From: JANQLU01 sp964434955
GTDB taxonomy: Bacteria; Planctomycetota; Planctomycetia; Pirellulales; Pirellulaceae
Length of the DNA: 18,714 bases
Reading direction: 5' to 3'
Assembly (NCBI GenBank): GCA_964434955.1
Contig: CAYSXI010000097.1
Span: 1-18,714 of the forward strand
Shown here: positions 15,071 through 18,714 of the stretch, piece by piece
How the letters are laid out: every line of letters begins with the position of its first letter
Position numbering within the stretch: the first letter of the stretch is position 1
Translations under genes and position numbers: made by a program
The notes under the pieces: model-generated
The model's input: the letters and a program-made list of their open reading frames with translations, nothing else
The model's database searches: none
What the model was told of the DNA's origin: nothing

Positions 15071-16036
15071 TTATCTCGGCTTCTTCTTAGCCAAACGTCG
15101 TGTTGGCGATTTCTTGGCCGCCTTTTTGGTGGCTTTCTTTGCGGGTGCTTTTTTCTTCTTGGTTACTTTTTTGGCCGCCGACTTGGCGACTTTCTTGGTG
15201 GCTTTCTTTTTCGTCGACTTGGTTGCCTTGGTTGCTTTCGCGGCTTTTGAAGCTTTAGCAGGTTCGGCTTTCTTCTTCACGGCCTTCTTTGCGGCTGCTT
15301 TCTTCGCCGGTGCTTTTTCCTTGGCGGCCGGTTTGGCAGCTGCCTTTTTCTTGGTGGCCCGTTTCGGGAAACGATCTTTCGCTCCTGAATCGATCGACAA
15401 AATCAATTTCCGGAGACCGTTGCTAAAGGGCGTTTTGTGAAATGCGACCGCAAGCTGATGAACGACCGAAAAGAACTCGACCGCCTTGGTTTTGGGAATG
15501 GTTCGTTCCAGACCGGTCACCTTGAAGTTCTCGGCATCCTTCTCGCTCATCAAGTCGAGGGTGCGGAACAAGAGCACCATGGCCTTGTCGATCGGAATCG
15601 AATGCCCACCGAGAGCATTTTGCGAAACATAAGACACGACAAAGTTGGAAATGTTCTTGTGTTTCTGGAGCGACTGAACCGCTTTCCCAAGGTTTTCTTT
15701 CTTCAGCGAATCGATGTCGAATGAATAGTAGGATTCAAACACGGAGTGAAGGGTCTTCTTGAGGCGAGTTGCGCCTTCTTCCGGGTTGGACAACGAGCTG
15801 AGGTTCTCCGCCAGCTCGACTACCGTCGTCACACGAACTTCATTCCAGTCAAAGAAGTTTTCCTGGAGACGCGCGAGTGCTTCATCGGCGGCCTCAAAGG
15901 TGGAATCTTCCAGGCAGCACGCATACATCAAATGCTCTAGAACCGAGCGATTGGAAGGTGGCTTGACTGGCGTGTACTGTTTTTTGGCAACCTTGTGCAA
16001 TTTATTGATAAGTGCGGCGCGTTGCGTTGCTGACAT
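15071..16036 (-). CDS. HhH-GPD (endonuclease III)-like protein with histone-H1-like Lys/Ala tail, 321 aa
   Basis: Residues 1-220 resemble the HhH-GPD DNA-glycosylase fold: an opening helix around L-E-H-L-M-Y-A-C, then N-P-E-E-G-A-T-R-L-K, and A-L-G-G-H-S-I-P-I-D-K-A, where Asp150 lines up with the catalytic Asp of endonuclease III. The hairpin motif L-P-G-V-G-x-K-T-A is not recognisable; around residues 125-135 the sequence reads H-K-N-I-S-N-F-V-V-S, so the catalytic Lys appears lost. No C-terminal 4Fe-4S cysteines are present. From about residue 225 to the end the chain is a Lys/Ala/Thr-rich tail with roughly 40 lysines, like bacterial histone-H1-like proteins. This suggests DNA binding, repair or compaction without glycosylase-lyase activity. 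It sits between rbfA and yebC with 52- and 45-bp gaps, so co-transcription is likely. The fold assignment is by eye and is the uncertain part. Confidence 0.7.
   Translation of the reverse strand: MSATQRAALINKLHKVAKKQYTPVKPPSNRSVLEHLMYACCLEDSTFEAADEALARLQENFFDWNEVRVTTVVELAENLSSLSNPEEGATRLKKTLHSVFESYYSFDIDSLKKENLGKAVQSLQKHKNISNFVVSYVSQNALGGHSIPIDKAMVLLFRTLDLMSEKDAENFKVTGLERTIPKTKAVEFFSVVHQLAVAFHKTPFSNGLRKLILSIDSGAKDRFPKRATKKKAAAKPAAKEKAPAKKAAAKKAVKKKAEPAKASKAAKATKATKSTKKKATKKVAKSAAKKVTKKKKAPAKKATKKAAKKSPTRRLAKKKPR
15074..15365. repeat. Low-complexity region encoding the Lys/Ala tail
   Basis: Imperfect direct repeats such as TTGGTGGCTTTCTTT (15126-15140 and 15195-15209, plus strand) encode A-K-K-A-T-K-K-type units on the minus strand. 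The stretch is rich in TTCTT and GGC on the plus strand. It is prone to slippage and explains long spurious open frames on the opposite strand. Confidence 0.7.
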
Positions 16037-16078
16037 TCTATTCTCGTTCTGGTTTCAACTAATTTCGTTCTACGGTAT

Positions 16079-16137
16079 TCCCGATGGATCATTCGGGATT
16101 CGAAATTCCGTCTTGCGAATCTGCAGATGCAGATTCG
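16079..16137 (-). other. Two stem-loops at the 3' end of rbfA
   Basis: The arms CGAATCTGCA (16116-16125) and TGCAGATTCG (16128-16137) are perfect over 10 bp with a 2-nt spacer and lie inside the last rbfA codons. A second stem, TCCCGA (16079-16084) with TCGGGA (16093-16098), spans the rbfA stop. Neither is followed by a U-tract. They could be RNA processing or partial attenuation elements before the next gene. Confidence 0.45.
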
Positions 16138-16538
16138 GAGCCATCCTCTGATTCCAACTGGGAATCGGAAACTGCTTCCTCCGATTCCTCTTCATTCGAG
16201 GGCAAAACCTCATCAAGAATTTTGGTAACCACCATCGAATTTTTGACGCCCTTGTCCAATACGAACTGGATATTGGGAATGTACTTGGTATCGATTCGGT
16301 TACCGACTTTCTTTTGCAAAAATCCCCGGGAGCTTTCCAGTCCGCGGAGACAAAGATTCTGTTTTTTTTCGTCGCCCATGATCGAAACGTGGACCTTGGC
16401 AAGACGTAAATCTCCCGATACTTCCACGTAGGTCACCGTCACATCGCTGACGCGAGGATCCTTGATATCCATCAGGATCCCGAGACTGACAACTTCGCGA
16501 ATTGCCTGGGCAACTTTTAGAACACGCCGTGAACTCAT
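16089..16538 (-). CDS. rbfA: Ribosome-binding factor A (RbfA), 149 aa
   Basis: RbfA binds the 30S subunit and helps 16S rRNA 5'-end maturation. The sequence starts S-S-R-R-V-L-K-V-A-Q-A-I-R-E-V-V and continues with I-K-D-P-R-V and V-T-V-T-Y-V-E-V-S-G-D-L-R-L-A-K-V, then Y-I-P-N-I-Q-F-V-L-D, all typical of the KH-type RbfA fold. From about residue 115 there is an acidic Ser/Glu/Asp tail of some 35 residues beyond the usual core. The ATG at 16538 is preceded by GGGGGAG (16551-16545) with 6-nt spacing. It lies 39 bp downstream of infB, the usual bacterial arrangement, and so is surely in the same transcript. Confidence 0.94.
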   Translation of the reverse strand: MSSRRVLKVAQAIREVVSLGILMDIKDPRVSDVTVTYVEVSGDLRLAKVHVSIMGDEKKQNLCLRGLESSRGFLQKKVGNRIDTKYIPNIQFVLDKGVKNSMVVTKILDEVLPSNEEESEEAVSDSQLESEDGSESASADSQDGISNPE

Positions 16539-16577
16539 AACGTACTCCCCCGCAACACGATTCCCCGAAAGGACCTG

Positions 16578-18714
16578 TTAAAGGGTTCGTGCAACCTCTT
16601 CGATCTTGTACGCCTCGAGCTGATCCCCTTCCTTGACGTCATTGAATCCGGAAAGCTTGATACCGCACTCCATTCCGCGTTGAACGGTTTTGGCATCATC
16701 TTTCTCTCGCTTCAACGAGTCCATCTCATAGTCGCCAATCACGCGACTATCACGGATGACTCGAAGTCGGCAACCTCGCTCGATATTGCCACGCATCACG
16801 CGACAACCGGCGATTCGCCCCGACTTGCTGATATCGAATGTTCGAAGCACCATCGCCATGCCGAGCTCGACCACTTGCTCTTCCGGCTTCAACCGGCCTT
16901 CGAGCGTGGCCTTAATATCGTCGGTGACCTTATAGATAATGTCGTACCGGCGAATCTCGACCTGAAGATCATCCGCCAAAGAACGCGCCGCCTCGTCGGG
17001 AACCACATTGAACCCGATGATCACCGCCTGCGACGCCTGGGCCAATCGAACGTCCGCCACGGTGATACCACCGACCAACGCCTGCATGATCCGAATGTCA
17101 ACTTCGGGATGATCAAGTTTGCCAAGTTCTTTCTGAATCGCTTCGATCGAGCCCCGAACGTCTGCCCGCAGAATCAGGTTCAGCGTGACCACGTCCTGGT
17201 TGTCGACAACCAAGTTGCCGGATTCCAGACGCTGCTGGAAATCATCCAGCGAAACACGGGTCGTGATTCCGGAGAGTGATTCTTGCCGCGTTTTGTCGAG
17301 ACGCGATTCCGCGATCTCCCGCGCGTCGGCGATGTCATCCAGGACGTAGAATTTGTCGCCCGCCTCCGGCGCGACGTCCAAACCCGTCAAGTTCACGGGA
17401 ACCGAAGGCCCCGCTTCCATCAGTTTTCGATTGGGTCGCAAGGTGTCGTACAGGGCTTTGACCCGTCCGGTTGCAGCACCACAAACCACAACGTCTCCAA
17501 CCTTCAACGTTCCGTTCTGAACGATAACCTTGGCGATCACACCTCGACCAGGCTCTTGCTCGGCTTCCAAACAAGTTCCCACTGCGTTGCGATCCGGGTT
17601 CGCGTTGTATTCATGAAGTTCCGCCGTGACCAGAATGGTTTCCAGCAAAACATCGAGACCTTCGCCATTGGTGGCACTGGTACGAACGACTTCAATTTCA
17701 CCACCCCATTCACTTGGCAGCAATTCGTGCTGTGCCAAATCCTGAAGTGCCTTGTCTGGTTGGGCGCTCGGCAAGTCAATTTTGTTAAGCGCTACGATGA
17801 TGGGCACACCCGCCGCTTTGGCGTGGCTGATGGCTTCCTCGGTTTGCGGCATGACACCGTCGTCCGCCGCGACCACAAGCACCGCGATATCGGTGACATT
17901 CGCACCGCGAGCTCGCATCTCGGTAAACGCCTCGTGACCCGGCGTATCGACAAACGCGATCTTTTGACCGTCTTTGTCGATCTCGTAGGCCCGGATGTGC
18001 TGGGTAATTCCGCCTGCCTCGCCTGAGACAACGTCGATTCCGATCAAGGCGTCCAGCAGCGATGTTTTACCGTGGTCAACGTGACCAAGGAACGTCACCA
18101 CGGGTGGCCGTGCTGACAGCGAATCGGGAGCGTCTTCCACGTCGAGCTTGGAAATCAATTTATCTTCCAACGACTCCTGTTCCCGGATGTCGAGTTCAAC
18201 GCCAAGATGCTCGGCCAACATTTCGGCCATTTCGTCTTCGATGACGGCATTGATGTTTGCCATCACCCCCATCTCCATCAGGGCTTTGACAACGTTGCCC
18301 GCGCCGACTCCGGCTGCTTCCGAAAAAGTCCGAACCGTGCAGGGCAGCTCCAGAACGACCTTGTCTTTTCGCGGGGCCGCGGTGTTGGCAACCGGACCTC
18401 GACGACGCATATGCGATCGTCGCGGTCGTGAAGGCCGATCATCGTCGCCTGAAACAGGTTTGCGACGCGTACGTCGGGCCTGTCTTGTGGAGCCCATTTC
18501 GATTTCATCGGAAGAGCCCTTGCCGCGTTCCCCTCGCCGCTTTTTGTCTTTTCCCTTCGAAGGCATCTCTCCCAGAATGTGGGCGTTATTCTGAGGAGCT
18601 GGCGTGAAGCCTTTTCCTTTCTTTCGATCCTTGGAATCTTTCGATTTCTTGGAATCGGTGAACTGCTGCAAAGGTGCAGCCCCGGACTTGGCGCGTCGAA
18701 TGGCGTCTTGCGGC
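16578..18714 (-). CDS. infB: Translation initiation factor IF-2 (5' end outside the window)
   Basis: IF-2 is the GTPase that brings initiator tRNA to the ribosome and promotes subunit joining. The frame is open to the right edge, giving 711 visible residues; the first internal TTG at 18671 is not a real start. Upstream is a basic, disordered segment rich in K, R, G and S. It is followed by an IF2_N-type domain (L-P-C-T-V-R-T-F-S-E-A-A) and the G domain with G-H-V-D-H-G-K-T near 18062-18090, D-T-P-G-H-E near 17931-17950 and N-K-I-D at 17775-17786. Domains II to IV follow, ending K-I-E-E-V-A-R-T-L. All GTPase motifs are intact. It heads the visible part of the operon; the promoter and any upstream gene such as nusA are outside the window. 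Confidence 0.97.
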   Translation of the reverse strand, partial: PQDAIRRAKSGAAPLQQFTDSKKSKDSKDRKKGKGFTPAPQNNAHILGEMPSKGKDKKRRGERGKGSSDEIEMGSTRQARRTRRKPVSGDDDRPSRPRRSHMRRRGPVANTAAPRKDKVVLELPCTVRTFSEAAGVGAGNVVKALMEMGVMANINAVIEDEMAEMLAEHLGVELDIREQESLEDKLISKLDVEDAPDSLSARPPVVTFLGHVDHGKTSLLDALIGIDVVSGEAGGITQHIRAYEIDKDGQKIAFVDTPGHEAFTEMRARGANVTDIAVLVVAADDGVMPQTEEAISHAKAAGVPIIVALNKIDLPSAQPDKALQDLAQHELLPSEWGGEIEVVRTSATNGEGLDVLLETILVTAELHEYNANPDRNAVGTCLEAEQEPGRGVIAKVIVQNGTLKVGDVVVCGAATGRVKALYDTLRPNRKLMEAGPSVPVNLTGLDVAPEAGDKFYVLDDIADAREIAESRLDKTRQESLSGITTRVSLDDFQQRLESGNLVVDNQDVVTLNLILRADVRGSIEAIQKELGKLDHPEVDIRIMQALVGGITVADVRLAQASQAVIIGFNVVPDEAARSLADDLQVEIRRYDIIYKVTDDIKATLEGRLKPEEQVVELGMAMVLRTFDISKSGRIAGCRVMRGNIERGCRLRVIRDSRVIGDYEMDSLKREKDDAKTVQRGMECGIKLSGFNDVKEGDQLEAYKIEEVARTL

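Noticed and set aside
14516..15440. Long plus-strand open frames opposite yebC and the Lys-rich tail, with a Phe/Leu-rich membrane-like sequence
   Set aside because: The hydrophobic look arises from reading the Lys/Ala repeat on the opposite strand. The minus-strand genes are clearly real.
17283..18026. Plus-strand open frame of 247 aa
   Set aside because: It is antisense to infB domains with intact GTPase motifs.

Overview
The window looks like a chromosomal segment of a planctomycete, most likely of the Pirellulaceae type. The reasons are a long PQQ-type beta-propeller protein that opens with a W-P-E-F-R-G motif and carries a methyltransferase-like insert, a secretin-like protein with a glycine-rich linker, a large exported zinc metalloprotease of the DUF5117/DUF4953 type, a histone-H1-like lysine/alanine tail on a DNA-glycosylase-like protein, and alternative GTG/TTG codons around several starts. 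This assignment rests on family composition and not on a marker-gene comparison. I saw no tRNA, rRNA, CRISPR array, prophage or insertion sequence; the gene content reads as ordinary core plus lineage-specific chromosome.

Layout from left to right. Bases 1-554 (minus) hold the N-terminal part of recG, cut by the window edge. A Rho-independent terminator (635-670) separates it from an exported secretin-like protein (747-2171, minus). fpg/mutM (2428-3267, minus) is divergent from the trpB-trpA pair (3324-5376, plus), whose genes are 1 nt apart. A 178-aa protein of unknown function (5515-6051, plus) follows. After a 362-bp non-coding stretch with a near-perfect 13-bp direct repeat comes an 848-aa secreted met-zincin protease (6414-8960), closed by a strong terminator (8988-9016). 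Next are a Tat-exported glycosylasparaginase-type Ntn hydrolase (9118-10203, plus), a convergent DUF427 protein (10242-10772, minus), and a 1083-aa exported beta-propeller protein (10972-14223, plus). From 14273 to the right edge all genes are on the minus strand and closely spaced: infB (5' end outside the window), rbfA, a HhH-GPD-like protein with an H1-like tail, and a YebC/TACO1 family protein.

How the genes fit together. trpB and trpA form the two subunits of tryptophan synthase. infB and rbfA form the usual translation-initiation and 30S-maturation pair, and YebC-family proteins act in translation or transcription control, so this is a gene-expression operon. The DNA-glycosylase-like protein is the odd member. 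recG and fpg are DNA repair genes but are not co-transcribed. The secretin-like protein, protease, asparaginase and beta-propeller protein all carry export signals and belong to the envelope or periplasm.

No complete novel defence or mobile system is evident. The most unusual items are the apparently degenerate methyltransferase domain inside the beta-propeller protein and the DNA-glycosylase fold fused to a histone-like tail within the infB-rbfA operon.
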